A stretch of 11,607 nt of DNA, taken from NCBI GenBank assembly GCA_003453695.1, contig DMNK01000012.1:3838-15444 (forward strand), in the 5' to 3' direction. Position 1 is the first letter of the stretch; every line of letters begins with the position of its first letter. The notes under the pieces were generated by a model. The model saw nothing but the letters and a program-made list of their open reading frames with translations. It did not search any database and was not told the DNA's origin. Made by a program: the position numbers and the translations under genes. This document shows positions 1 to 6,512 of this stretch, piece by piece. The DNA is from Acidimicrobiaceae bacterium (GTDB lineage Bacteria; Actinomycetota; Acidimicrobiia; Acidimicrobiales; UBA8190).

Positions 1-523
1 CGTCGAGGTCGTCGGCACTGATGGGGTAGCCGGGTTCGAGGAAGTCGATGCCCATGGCTCCGGCGACGTCGAGCAACACGCCCCGGGTGACGAGGGGGCC
101 CACCTTGTCGATGCCGCAGCGCGCCGCGCCGGACTCGGTCACCGTGGCGGCGCTGTGCCCGTTGTAGAGCGTGCCGCCGTAGCTCACGTGGGCGAGCGCG
201 TCCCAGTGGGTCGCTGCCTGCAGGGCCATGGTGACGACGTCTTCACTGGAGCAGATCCACTCGGGGTCGTCCGACAGCGGGTTGTTGACCGCCACCATCG
301 TCCGGGTCGGGTTCACCCGTCCGGGAACCAGTCCGATCTGGATCCCTTCGTGCTCGGACATCGCCAGCCCCAAGGAGAAGGCCTTGCCGGTGCGGACCGC
401 TGCCGCGGCCCGCCGGCGGGCGGCGTCGTCGATCAGGTTGAGCGTGCCCCGTTCGTCGTCGTCACCCCAGCGACCCCAGTTGCGCACCCGCGAGGCGATC
501 TCGGTGAACCGCTTGGACGACAC
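1..523 (-). CDS. Cyclase-family metal-dependent hydrolase, N-terminal part (3' end beyond window)
   Basis: This is the first ~174 residues of a putative cyclase / kynurenine formamidase-like hydrolase (COG1878 type), cut by the window edge. Visible marks are NWGRWGDDDERGTLNLID at residues 15-32, a typical N-terminal block of the bacterial family, then THWDALAH at 105-112 (His106, Asp108, His112) and YNGH ending at His123. The partial protein ends in a segment of the form RGVLLDVAG...GYPISADDLD, also typical. Where kynurenine formamidases read HxGTHxD, the first His is Gln102 here; as I recall, this larger subfamily often has Gln there. Members hydrolyse cyclic or amide bonds; the substrate cannot be told. 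The GTG at 523 is preferred because homologues start shortly before the NWGRWG block and GTG starts dominate nearby. An in-frame ATG at 571 would add 16 residues. Neither start has a clear Shine-Dalgarno. Confidence 0.82.
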   Translation of the reverse strand, partial: MSSKRFTEIASRVRNWGRWGDDDERGTLNLIDDAARRRAAAAVRTGKAFSLGLAMSEHEGIQIGLVPGRVNPTRTMVAVNNPLSDDPEWICSSEDVVTMALQAATHWDALAHVSYGGTLYNGHSAATVTESGAARCGIDKVGPLVTRGVLLDVAGAMGIDFLEPGYPISADDLD

Positions 524-585
524 AGAAGCGGAATGTACCGAACCCCACAGGGGCGGCCCCAGCCGAGCCATTCGATCGTGCGGGC

Positions 586-618
586 GTGCAGGCACATGTC
601 AAGAAGTGGTGCAGGCAC
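586..618. promoter_or_regulatory. Tandem dyads GTGCAGGCAC upstream of the cyclase gene
   Basis: The ten-base dyad GTGC-AG-GCAC occurs at 586-595 and again, identical, at 609-618, spaced 23 bp. Between them, read on the minus strand, is a TTGACA (602-597), a perfect -35 hexamer pointing toward the cyclase gene. No convincing -10 follows at 16-18 bases. The layout resembles paired operator sites around a promoter, but the binding protein is unknown and the function is inferred. Confidence 0.35.
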
Positions 619-623
619 GTACG

Positions 624-646
624 AAAAAAGGGACCAAGGCCCCTTT
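624..646 (-). terminator. Hairpin followed by six T on the minus strand
   Basis: Bases 627-646 fold into an eight-pair stem when read on the minus strand (AAAGGGGC / GGTCCCTTT region with one G-T pair and a four-base loop), and the run continues to six T ending at 624. This is the form of a rho-independent terminator reading leftward. No minus-strand gene ends just upstream, so it would act as an insulator or leader attenuator for the cyclase gene. On the plus strand one stem pair is lost and only three T follow. Confidence 0.35.
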
Positions 647-733
647 GACTCGGGGCCCTCCAAGGCGGACGCTGGGCCAAAGCCCCTGCCGGGGGCCGAC
701 CCGGGTGCCGTGGGGCTGTGAAAGGGGGTCGCC

Positions 734-1420
734 GTGAGCGGCCAACGTACTTCCCGGTGGATGGGACCTGTCGGGATCGCCATCCTCGCTCTCATCTTCG
801 TGGTCTTCGGGCCCCTCAGCGGGAACACGCCGGGGGAGAACGCCTCGGGGGCCACCGTGGTGTCGTACTGGAGCACGAGCACCCACCAGGACGTGGGCTG
901 GCTCTCGATCTACATGGTCGGCTTGGCCCTGGCTCTCCTCTTGGTGTGGGCAACCCAGCTGCGTACCATCCTGCGGGACGCCGAGGGCCGCCCCAGCTTC
1001 CTGCCCAACGTCGCTTTCGCCGGCGGCATCATCTTCGTGGCCGGAACCGTGGTCACCGGCATCGATCACATGGTGCTCATCGTTGCCGCCCACAACCACC
1101 AGGCCGGCATCGCCCAGACCGCGAACTTCATCGATCAAAACAACTACCTGCCCTTGTTGTTCGGATTGAGCCTGCTCACTCTGGCCACCGGCGCCGCCAT
1201 CTTGAACCGCTCGTCGCTCCCCAAATGGTTGGGGTGGGTGTCGGTGGTGCTCGGGGTGCTGTGCGTGGCCGGTCCGCTCTCGTTCTTCGGGCTCATCGGA
1301 AGCGGTGTGTGGCTGGCAGTGGCTGGCTTCGTGGTGGGATACCACCAACCCGGCACCGAAAGCAGGCCCGCCGGCGCCCCGCAGACCTTGGGGGCGGGGC
1401 AGACGGTCAGCTCGAGCTGA
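734..1420 (+). CDS. Six-helix integral membrane protein, function unknown
   Basis: A 228-residue protein with six hydrophobic segments at about residues 12-28, 55-75, 93-118, 139-157, 165-184 and 184-202. Between helices 1 and 2 is a polar, probably external stretch (30-53), and the C-terminal tail after 203 is polar and rich in Pro, Gly and Ser. The number and spacing of helices and the PKWLGW turn before helix 5 recall DUF4386-like membrane proteins of Gram-positive bacteria, but I cannot assign a family firmly. The start is GTG at 734, supported by a purine run AAAGGGGG (721-728) five bases upstream. The gene stands alone on its strand and converges on the amidohydrolase gene. Its last codons and stop lie inside a perfect palindrome. 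No catalytic motif is visible; a transport, sensing or structural role cannot be chosen. Confidence 0.85.
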   Translation: MSGQRTSRWMGPVGIAILALIFVVFGPLSGNTPGENASGATVVSYWSTSTHQDVGWLSIYMVGLALALLLVWATQLRTILRDAEGRPSFLPNVAFAGGIIFVAGTVVTGIDHMVLIVAAHNHQAGIAQTANFIDQNNYLPLLFGLSLLTLATGAAILNRSSLPKWLGWVSVVLGVLCVAGPLSFFGLIGSGVWLAVAGFVVGYHQPGTESRPAGAPQTLGAGQTVSSS

Positions 1421-1426
1421 CCGTCT
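1401..1426. terminator. Perfect 26-bp palindrome, likely bidirectional terminator
   Basis: AGACGGTCAGCTC is followed at once by its exact reverse complement, giving a 13-bp arm dyad with no spacer. It contains the TGA stop of the upstream gene (1418-1420) and lies 10 bases from the stop of the convergent amidohydrolase gene (1436). There is no T-tract. Strong GC-rich stems between convergent genes are a usual terminator form in actinobacteria. A protein-binding role for the dyad is the alternative. Confidence 0.6.
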
Positions 1427-1435
1427 GGAGGGCGA

Positions 1436-3169
1436 TCACACCCGGCCGGGTTTGACCACCCGGCCGGGCAGGTTGCCGGTGAGCACCTCACCGTCCTGCA
1501 CGATGGGCACGCCGTTCACGATGGTCCAGTAGATGCCCCTGGGGCGCGCCGAGTACCGCGCCTCGCCTCCGGGGAAGTCGTGGACCTGCTTCTTCGACGC
1601 CAGCTCCACGGTGTCGGGGTCGAAGATGAAGGCGTCGGCCCAGTAGCCGGGAAGCAGCATGCCGCGCCCTTCGAAGCCGAGGAGGGCGGCAGGCACCTGC
1701 GTCATCTGCCTGATGCCTTCCTCGAGGCTCCACAGCTTGCGGTCGCGGACCCAGAAGGCGAGAAAGGCGGTCGACCAGTCCGAGCCGTCGTCCCGGTCCA
1801 GGTGGGCGCCGCCATCGGACACGCCGATGATCATGGCCGGGTGGCGCTGGCCGGCGGCCACCGCCTCCTCCCACGACCGGCTCTTGTTCACGTAGCGGAA
1901 CACCGTGCCCAGGTTCTCGTCGAGGGCGAGGTCCAGCATGGCGTCGGCCGGTTCCACTCCGTGCTCGGCGGCGATCTCGGCGATGGTGCGATGGAGGAGC
2001 TTCTCGTGCTCGGGTTGGGTGACCTCGTCCACCTCCACCACGGTGAAGCGAGGCGGGGGCAGCGTCGACCCCTTGGCGGCGTCGCGATTGGGGTGCTCCA
2101 CGGCGTGGCGCATCTCGTGGCGCTGCTCCGGGTCGCGGAGCAGCGCGAGCTTCTCCTCCACGGTCCCGCCCGGTCCCAGCACCCGGTGCCACGCAGGCAC
2201 GCCCTCGTACAGGTTGGTGCCGGAGTCGATGCGGAAGTCGCGGTCGAAGGGGTGGTTGCGGAGCAGCGAGTAGATGCCGACGCCCTGGCGGCCGGCGTCC
2301 TCGATCCAGACGGCCACGTCGTCCCATCCCGCCCCGGGCACGTCGACCTTGGACCGGCCACCGAGCCCTTGCAGGATGATGGGCAGGCGGCTGCGCTGAC
2401 CCAGGCGGACGAGCAGCTCCTTGTCGTCCTGGTCGAGGCCGCCGATGGCGCTCCGGTGCAGGTAGCTGATCGATCCCCCTCGATGCCTTCCCGCCTCGGC
2501 GCACAGCACCTCGAGCTCCTCGAGACTGGCGAAGCGGCTGGGGACGGGCCGGTCGTCTCCGTCGAGCTGGGTGGGGCCGTGCGACGAGGAGAAGCCGGCG
2601 GCGCCGGCGTCCATGGCCTCGGCCACGAGCCGGCGCATGGCCTCGACTTCCTCGCCCGTGGCCTCGCGCTCGGAGCCGGCTTGCCCCATCACCGTCCGCC
2701 TGACGGCGGAATGACCCACGTAGCAGGCCATGTTGACGCCGAGCCGGCCGCGGCGGGCCTCGAGGAAGGCCGGGAAGCTCTCGAAGTCCCATTGCACAGC
2801 CGACAGCGCCACGGGCGACATGCCTTCGACCTTGGCGAACATCCGGGCGAGGAAGTCACGCTGGTCGGGCCGGTTGGGGGCGACCGAGAAGCCGCAGTTG
2901 CCGGCCAGCACCGTGGTGACGCCGTGGTAGCAGGAGGAGGTGGCGTGCGGCTCGAAGGTGAGCTGCGGGTCGTAGTGGGTGTGGGCGTCGATGATGCCGG
3001 GGGCGACGTGCAGGCCGTCGGCGTCGATCACCTGCTCGGCGTCGCCGGGGTCGACGAAGCCGATGGTCGCCACCTTGCCGTCTTTGACGCCGATGTCGCC
3101 GCGCCGGCGGGCCAGCCCGCTTCCGTCGACCACGATGCCGCCCATGACGGCCAGGTCGTAGGTAGTCAT
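1436..3169 (-). CDS. D-aminoacylase-like amidohydrolase (N-acyl-D-amino-acid deacylase family)
   Basis: A 577-residue amidohydrolase-superfamily protein. It opens with the small beta domain typical of the family (YDLAVMGGIVVDGSG, residues 4-18), then the metal motif DAHTHYD (His63, His65), GNCGFSVAP with Cys92 at the position of the bridging Cys of D-aminoacylases, GHSAVR at 152-157, and SDGGAH at 451-456 with Asp452 as the likely catalytic base. The C-terminal beta segment ends in IYWTIVNGVPIVQDG. Known members remove acyl groups from N-acyl-D-amino acids or cleave related amides in the cytoplasm. The segment that normally gives a metal-binding His (ISHxK) reads ILQGLGGRSK here, so the substrate is uncertain. 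ATG 3169 is chosen over an in-frame extension to 3346 because an AAGGAG sits six bases upstream, the family starts here, and the extension would overlap the dehydrogenase. It lies 40 bases behind the dehydrogenase and is probably co-transcribed with it. Confidence 0.9.
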   Translation of the reverse strand: MTTYDLAVMGGIVVDGSGLARRRGDIGVKDGKVATIGFVDPGDAEQVIDADGLHVAPGIIDAHTHYDPQLTFEPHATSSCYHGVTTVLAGNCGFSVAPNRPDQRDFLARMFAKVEGMSPVALSAVQWDFESFPAFLEARRGRLGVNMACYVGHSAVRRTVMGQAGSEREATGEEVEAMRRLVAEAMDAGAAGFSSSHGPTQLDGDDRPVPSRFASLEELEVLCAEAGRHRGGSISYLHRSAIGGLDQDDKELLVRLGQRSRLPIILQGLGGRSKVDVPGAGWDDVAVWIEDAGRQGVGIYSLLRNHPFDRDFRIDSGTNLYEGVPAWHRVLGPGGTVEEKLALLRDPEQRHEMRHAVEHPNRDAAKGSTLPPPRFTVVEVDEVTQPEHEKLLHRTIAEIAAEHGVEPADAMLDLALDENLGTVFRYVNKSRSWEEAVAAGQRHPAMIIGVSDGGAHLDRDDGSDWSTAFLAFWVRDRKLWSLEEGIRQMTQVPAALLGFEGRGMLLPGYWADAFIFDPDTVELASKKQVHDFPGGEARYSARPRGIYWTIVNGVPIVQDGEVLTGNLPGRVVKPGRV

Positions 3170-3209
3170 GCGCGCTCCTTGGTTGCTCGGCGCCGGGCGC
3201 CCACCTCGG

Positions 3210-4706
3210 TCAGCTGCTCCAGATGATCGACTGCAATTCCGAGTACGCCTCGAGGCCGTAGTCACCGCCGTCGCGGCCCACTCCCGACATCTTGAAGCCG
3301 CCGAAGGGGGCCTCGTGGTGCCGTTGGGCGGTGTTGACGCCGACATGTCCGGCCCGCAGCGACCTGGCGACCTGGAAGGCGCGAGCGGTGTCGGCCGAGA
3401 AGACGTAGTCGTAGAGGCCGTAGGCGCTGTCGTTGGCGATGGCCACGCCCTCCTCGTCGTCGTCGAAGGGCACCACTACCACCACCGGGCCGAAGATCTC
3501 CTCCCGGGTGACGGTCATCTCGTTGGTCCCGGTGATGAGCGTGGGCTCCACGTAGAAGCCGCGGGCCAGATGGGCGGGGCGCCCCCCGCCCACGACCACC
3601 TCGGCCCCTTCCTGCTTTCCGGTGCTGATGTAGCCCTCGACGCGCCCACGCTGTGCCCCGGAGATGAGCGGGCCCACCACCGTGTCGGGCTCGGTGGGAT
3701 CGCCCACCTTGAGGACGCCGGCGTAGCGACACAGACGCTCCACCATCTCGTCGAACACCGGCCGCTGGACCACGGCCCGAGTGGGCGCGGTGCAGATCTG
3801 CCCGGAGTGGAAGCTCCACGTCGATCCGATGGCTCCCACCGCTGCCTTCAGGTCGGCGTCGTCGAGGACGACACAGGCACCCTTGCCGCCCAGCTCGAGA
3901 AGCAGGCGCTTCATGGTGCGGCCCCCCGCTTCGGCGATGCGCACCCCCACCTCGGTGGACCCGGTGAAGCTCACCATGTCGACGTCGGGTGAGGCGACGA
4001 GGGCGGCGGCGGGGTCGGCCGCCGACGAAGTGACGAGGTTCACCACCCCGGGAGGGAACCCCACCTCGTCGAGGATGCGGACCAGCTCCACCACCGCCAG
4101 CGGGTCCTGCGGGGCGGGCTTCACCACCACCGTGTTCCCCATGGCCAGCGCGGGCGCCACCTTGCCCGCCATGTTCACGAGCGGGAAGTTGTAGGAGGTG
4201 ATGCAGGCCACGACGCCCACGGGCTGGCGAAGGGCGAGGGCGCTCACGAGGCCCCCCGGTGCCAGCGGCGTGGTCGGGGCGACCTGAGGCGGGAGCGACC
4301 GCTGGGTGACGTGGCGCTGGTCCCGCGAGTAGCGCTCGAAGCGGTCGGCCGCCACCGGCACCTGCATGCGCGAGCCGACGGCGGCGGTGGCCCCCGTCTC
4401 GGCGATGACGAGGGGCAGCAGCTCGCCGGCACGGGCCCGGATGGCCGTCGCCGCCTTGGCCATGAGCGCCAGGCGCTCGTCGGCGGGGGTCGCCGCCCAC
4501 TGGGGCAGCGCCGCTCGGGCTGCCGCGGCGGCGGCGAGCGCGTCGTCGACGCTGGCTTCCGGTGCCAGGCCGACCGGCTCTTCGGTGGCGGGGTTGACCA
4601 CCTCGTAGCCCCCGCCTCCGGCGTCTCGCCAGGCGCCGCCGATGAGCAGGCGTCGCTCGTCCCGGCGGCCGGCGGGCGAGGTGGTGGGCGCGGCGGTGGA
4701 GGCCAC
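3210..4706 (-). CDS. Aldehyde dehydrogenase (NAD(P)+-dependent)
   Basis: A full-length 498-residue ALDH-superfamily enzyme that oxidises an aldehyde to the acid. It shows the conserved chain in order: SYNFP with Asn173, VVKPAP with Lys196 for cofactor binding, FTGSTEVG (248-254), LLLELGGK with the general base Glu271, SGQICTAPTR with the nucleophile Cys305, EEIFGPV (402-408) and the C-terminal APFGGFKMSGVGRDGG block. Nothing essential is missing. The substrate is not predictable from sequence alone; the divergent aldolase/P450 genes suggest an aldehyde released by side-chain cleavage. The GTG start at 4706 has no Shine-Dalgarno, but a promoter-like CTGACA-N16-TACGAT ends six bases before it, which fits a leaderless transcript starting at or next to the first base of the start codon. 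It is the first gene of a minus-strand pair with the amidohydrolase. Confidence 0.95.
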   Translation of the reverse strand: MASTAAPTTSPAGRRDERRLLIGGAWRDAGGGGYEVVNPATEEPVGLAPEASVDDALAAAAAARAALPQWAATPADERLALMAKAATAIRARAGELLPLVIAETGATAAVGSRMQVPVAADRFERYSRDQRHVTQRSLPPQVAPTTPLAPGGLVSALALRQPVGVVACITSYNFPLVNMAGKVAPALAMGNTVVVKPAPQDPLAVVELVRILDEVGFPPGVVNLVTSSAADPAAALVASPDVDMVSFTGSTEVGVRIAEAGGRTMKRLLLELGGKGACVVLDDADLKAAVGAIGSTWSFHSGQICTAPTRAVVQRPVFDEMVERLCRYAGVLKVGDPTEPDTVVGPLISGAQRGRVEGYISTGKQEGAEVVVGGGRPAHLARGFYVEPTLITGTNEMTVTREEIFGPVVVVVPFDDDEEGVAIANDSAYGLYDYVFSADTARAFQVARSLRAGHVGVNTAQRHHEAPFGGFKMSGVGRDGGDYGLEAYSELQSIIWSS

Positions 4707-4712
4707 GGGCGG

Positions 4713-4740
4713 ATCGTACCGGAATCTGACGGTCTGTCAG
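4713..4740 (-). promoter_or_regulatory. Promoter of the aldehyde dehydrogenase gene, likely leaderless
   Basis: Read on the minus strand, CTGACA (4740-4735) and TACGAT (4718-4713) are separated by 16 bases, a good match to actinobacterial sigma70-type -35 and -10 elements (TTGACA, TANNNT). The GTG start codon begins seven bases after the -10, so the expected transcription start coincides with the start codon. This agrees with the absence of a ribosome binding site. Confidence 0.55.
4726..4740. promoter_or_regulatory. 15-bp dyad operator between divergent catabolic genes
   Basis: CTGACGG-T-CTGTCAG is a dyad with six of seven arm bases paired. It overlaps the -35 of the minus-strand dehydrogenase promoter and also a possible plus-strand -35 (CTGACG, 4726-4731), which stands 18 bases before a TAGGGT -10 (4750-4755) for the thiolase run. 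A repressor here would shut both arms. TetR-family regulators often use dyads of this size, but no such regulator lies in the window. Confidence 0.55.
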
Positions 4741-4824
4741 GTCTGGGGCTAGGGTGCGGAGCGCAGAGGCGGCCCGGTACCGTGACGCGCCCGCCACGGC
4801 TGCGCAAAGAGGAGAGGCACGCAA

Positions 4825-5985
4825 GTGAGCCCGGCTGTCGGACTGCGCGACGCCACCGCCATCGTGGGCATCGCCCAGACGCCCTTCGCCAAGCACCTGG
4901 AGCCGCCCGAGGCCGAGCTGGCCTGTCAGGTGATCGTGGACGCCTGCGCCGATGCCGGGATCGACCCCTCCGAGATCGGGGCGCTGTCGTCCTACACGAT
5001 GGAGGCCACCGAAGAGGTGGACATCGTCCGGAACCTGGGCTGCAAGGAGGTCACGTTCTTCTCCCAGATCGGCTACGGCGGCGGTGCCGGGTGCGCGGCG
5101 GTGGGGCAGGCCGCCCTGGCCGTGGCGTCCGGCCAGGCCGAGGTGGCCGTGGCGTGGCGGTCGCGCAAGCGTGGGTCGGGTCCCCGCCCGTGGACGAGCA
5201 CGTCGGTGCAGCTGCGGGTGCCCGGCCAGTGGACACGGCCTTTCGGACTGCTCCGCCCGGTCGACGAGATCGCCATGCTCACCCGCCGCTACATGCACGA
5301 GTACGGGGCCACGCGCGACCACCTGGCCAACGTGGCCATGGCCGTGCGCACGCACGCCAACCGCAATCCGGCGGCCATGATGTATTCGAAGCCCATGACC
5401 CGCGACGACTACATGACGAGTCGCTGGATCTCCGAACCGCTGTGCCTCTTCGACAACTGTCTCGAGACCGACGGCGCACTGGCGTGCGTCATCGTCTCCT
5501 CCGAGCGGGCCAAGGATCTGGCCCAACCCCCCGTCTACCTCCACGCCTTCGCCCAGGGACTGCCCGCCGAGCACCAGACCATGGTCAACTACTTCAACGA
5601 CGACCCCCTCACGGGACCGGCCTGGGCCTGTGCCCGGCGGCTGTGGGCGAACGCCGCCTTCGGACCCGAGGATGTGGACGTGGCCCAGATCTACGACGCC
5701 TTCTCGCCGCTCATCCTGCTGTCGCTCGAGGGATACGGGTTCTGCAAGCGCGGCGACGCCCCCGGGTTCACCGAGGACGGCAACCTGGAGTGGGGGAAGG
5801 GGACGCTCCCCGTGAACACGTCAGGCGGCGGGATGTCAGAGGCGTACGTGCACGGCTTCAACCTCATAAACGAAGGGGTGAAGCAGATGCGGGGCACCTC
5901 CACCTCCCAGGTGGAGGGAGCCGAGACCTGCCTCGTCACCTCGGGAGAAGGCGTCCCCACCAGCGCCCTGCTCCTGCGACGGTAG
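4825..5985 (+). CDS. Ltp-type thiolase-fold protein, probable acyl-CoA retro-aldolase
   Basis: A 386-residue protein of the SCP2/lipid-transfer-protein branch of the thiolase superfamily. The N-terminal half has AIVGIAQTPFAKH (12-24) and GYGGGAGCAAVGQAA, with Cys90 at the thiolase nucleophile position. The C-terminal half has QIYDAFSP at 288-295, NTSGGGMSEAYVHGFN at 331-346, and ends near VTSGEGVPTS. In thiolases of this branch the first of these motifs is HDCF. Tyr290 replaces that His here, as in Ltp2, the steroid side-chain aldolase, whose reported catalytic tyrosines (Tyr294 and Tyr344) appear to match Tyr290 and Tyr341 by eye. A DUF35 gene follows after 13 bases, the partner Ltp2 needs. 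I therefore favour C-C cleavage of a beta-hydroxyacyl-CoA over classical thiolysis. The start is GTG 4825, with GGAGAGG (4811-4817) seven bases upstream. The run is likely controlled from the 4726-4740 dyad. Confidence 0.9.
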   Translation: MSPAVGLRDATAIVGIAQTPFAKHLEPPEAELACQVIVDACADAGIDPSEIGALSSYTMEATEEVDIVRNLGCKEVTFFSQIGYGGGAGCAAVGQAALAVASGQAEVAVAWRSRKRGSGPRPWTSTSVQLRVPGQWTRPFGLLRPVDEIAMLTRRYMHEYGATRDHLANVAMAVRTHANRNPAAMMYSKPMTRDDYMTSRWISEPLCLFDNCLETDGALACVIVSSERAKDLAQPPVYLHAFAQGLPAEHQTMVNYFNDDPLTGPAWACARRLWANAAFGPEDVDVAQIYDAFSPLILLSLEGYGFCKRGDAPGFTEDGNLEWGKGTLPVNTSGGGMSEAYVHGFNLINEGVKQMRGTSTSQVEGAETCLVTSGEGVPTSALLLRR

Positions 5986-5998
5986 AGAGGCGAGGACG

Positions 5999-6502
5999 AT
6001 GAGCAACGCCGCTGCCTTCTCCGGTGGATACGCCGTCAACCGCGGTCCTTCCGTGGAGGGCTTCCTCATGCCCGCCACCGACGAGGAAGCGGCGCCGTTC
6101 TGGCAGGCGACCAAGGAAGGCCGCCTCGTCATCCAGGCCTGCGGGAACTGCGGCCGGCTGCGCCATCCGCCCCGGCCCATGTGCCCGTCGTGCCACTCCA
6201 CCGAACGCACCTGGAAGGACATGGGGCGCAACGGCACCGTGTGGTCCTACGTGGTCCCCCACCCGCCACTTCTCGAGCCGTACTCGAGCCTGGCGCCGTA
6301 CAACGTGATCGTCGTCGAACTGGACGAAGAGCCGCGCATCCGTTTCGTGGGCAACCTGGTCGAGAACGTGGACGCCCCCCTCGACAGCCTGGACCCGTCG
6401 ACCATCCGCATCGGCGAGCCGGTGGAGATGGTGTTCCGCACCTTGGAGCGCGCCGACGGCAGCACCGAAGCGCTGCCCTTCTGGGTTCGCCGCCGCAACT
6501 GA
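5999..6502 (+). CDS. DUF35 zinc-ribbon / OB-fold protein, partner of the thiolase-like protein
   Basis: A 167-residue ChsH2/DUF35-type protein. A helical N-terminal segment with FWQATKEGRLVIQACGNC leads into a rubredoxin-like zinc ribbon with Cys48, Cys51, Cys62 and Cys65 (CGNC...CPSC). An OB-fold follows from about residue 72, containing GTVWSYVVPHPP and YNVIVVELDEEPRIRFVGN. Proteins of this family bind thiolase-fold enzymes and are thought to hold acyl-CoA or bridge a hydratase to the aldolase. Here there is no hydratase domain, so it is the stand-alone form. ATG 5999 lies 13 bases after the thiolase stop, with a purine-rich AGAGAGG (5984-5990) eight bases upstream. Order and spacing make a complex with the thiolase-like protein very likely; its exact catalytic contribution is inferred. 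Confidence 0.92.
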   Translation: MSNAAAFSGGYAVNRGPSVEGFLMPATDEEAAPFWQATKEGRLVIQACGNCGRLRHPPRPMCPSCHSTERTWKDMGRNGTVWSYVVPHPPLLEPYSSLAPYNVIVVELDEEPRIRFVGNLVENVDAPLDSLDPSTIRIGEPVEMVFRTLERADGSTEALPFWVRRRN

Positions 6503-6512
6503 GCAACCCGCC

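Noticed and set aside
599..1348. A 249-codon minus-strand open frame opposite the membrane protein
   Set aside because: The translation is His/Gln/Glu/Gly-rich without any domain, while the plus strand encodes six clean hydrophobic helices with a Shine-Dalgarno.
1580..3226. A 548-codon open frame on the plus strand, antisense to the amidohydrolase gene
   Set aside because: It mirrors the amidohydrolase coding strand, its translation is rich in Gly, Val, His, Asp and Arg with no recognisable domain, and long antisense frames are expected at this GC content.
3170..3346. N-terminal extension of the amidohydrolase by 59 residues
   Set aside because: It would overlap the dehydrogenase 3' end, lacks family similarity, and the ATG at 3169 has a good AAGGAG at the right distance.
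3262..5574. A 770-codon minus-strand open frame crossing the dehydrogenase, the divergent promoter and the thiolase gene
   Set aside because: It overlaps two well-identified genes and their promoters, and its translation is Arg/Gly-rich low-complexity sequence with no motif.
4311..6002. A 563-codon plus-strand open frame over the dehydrogenase 5' half and the thiolase
   Set aside because: It is out of frame with both real genes and its translation is Arg/Pro/Gly-rich shadow sequence.
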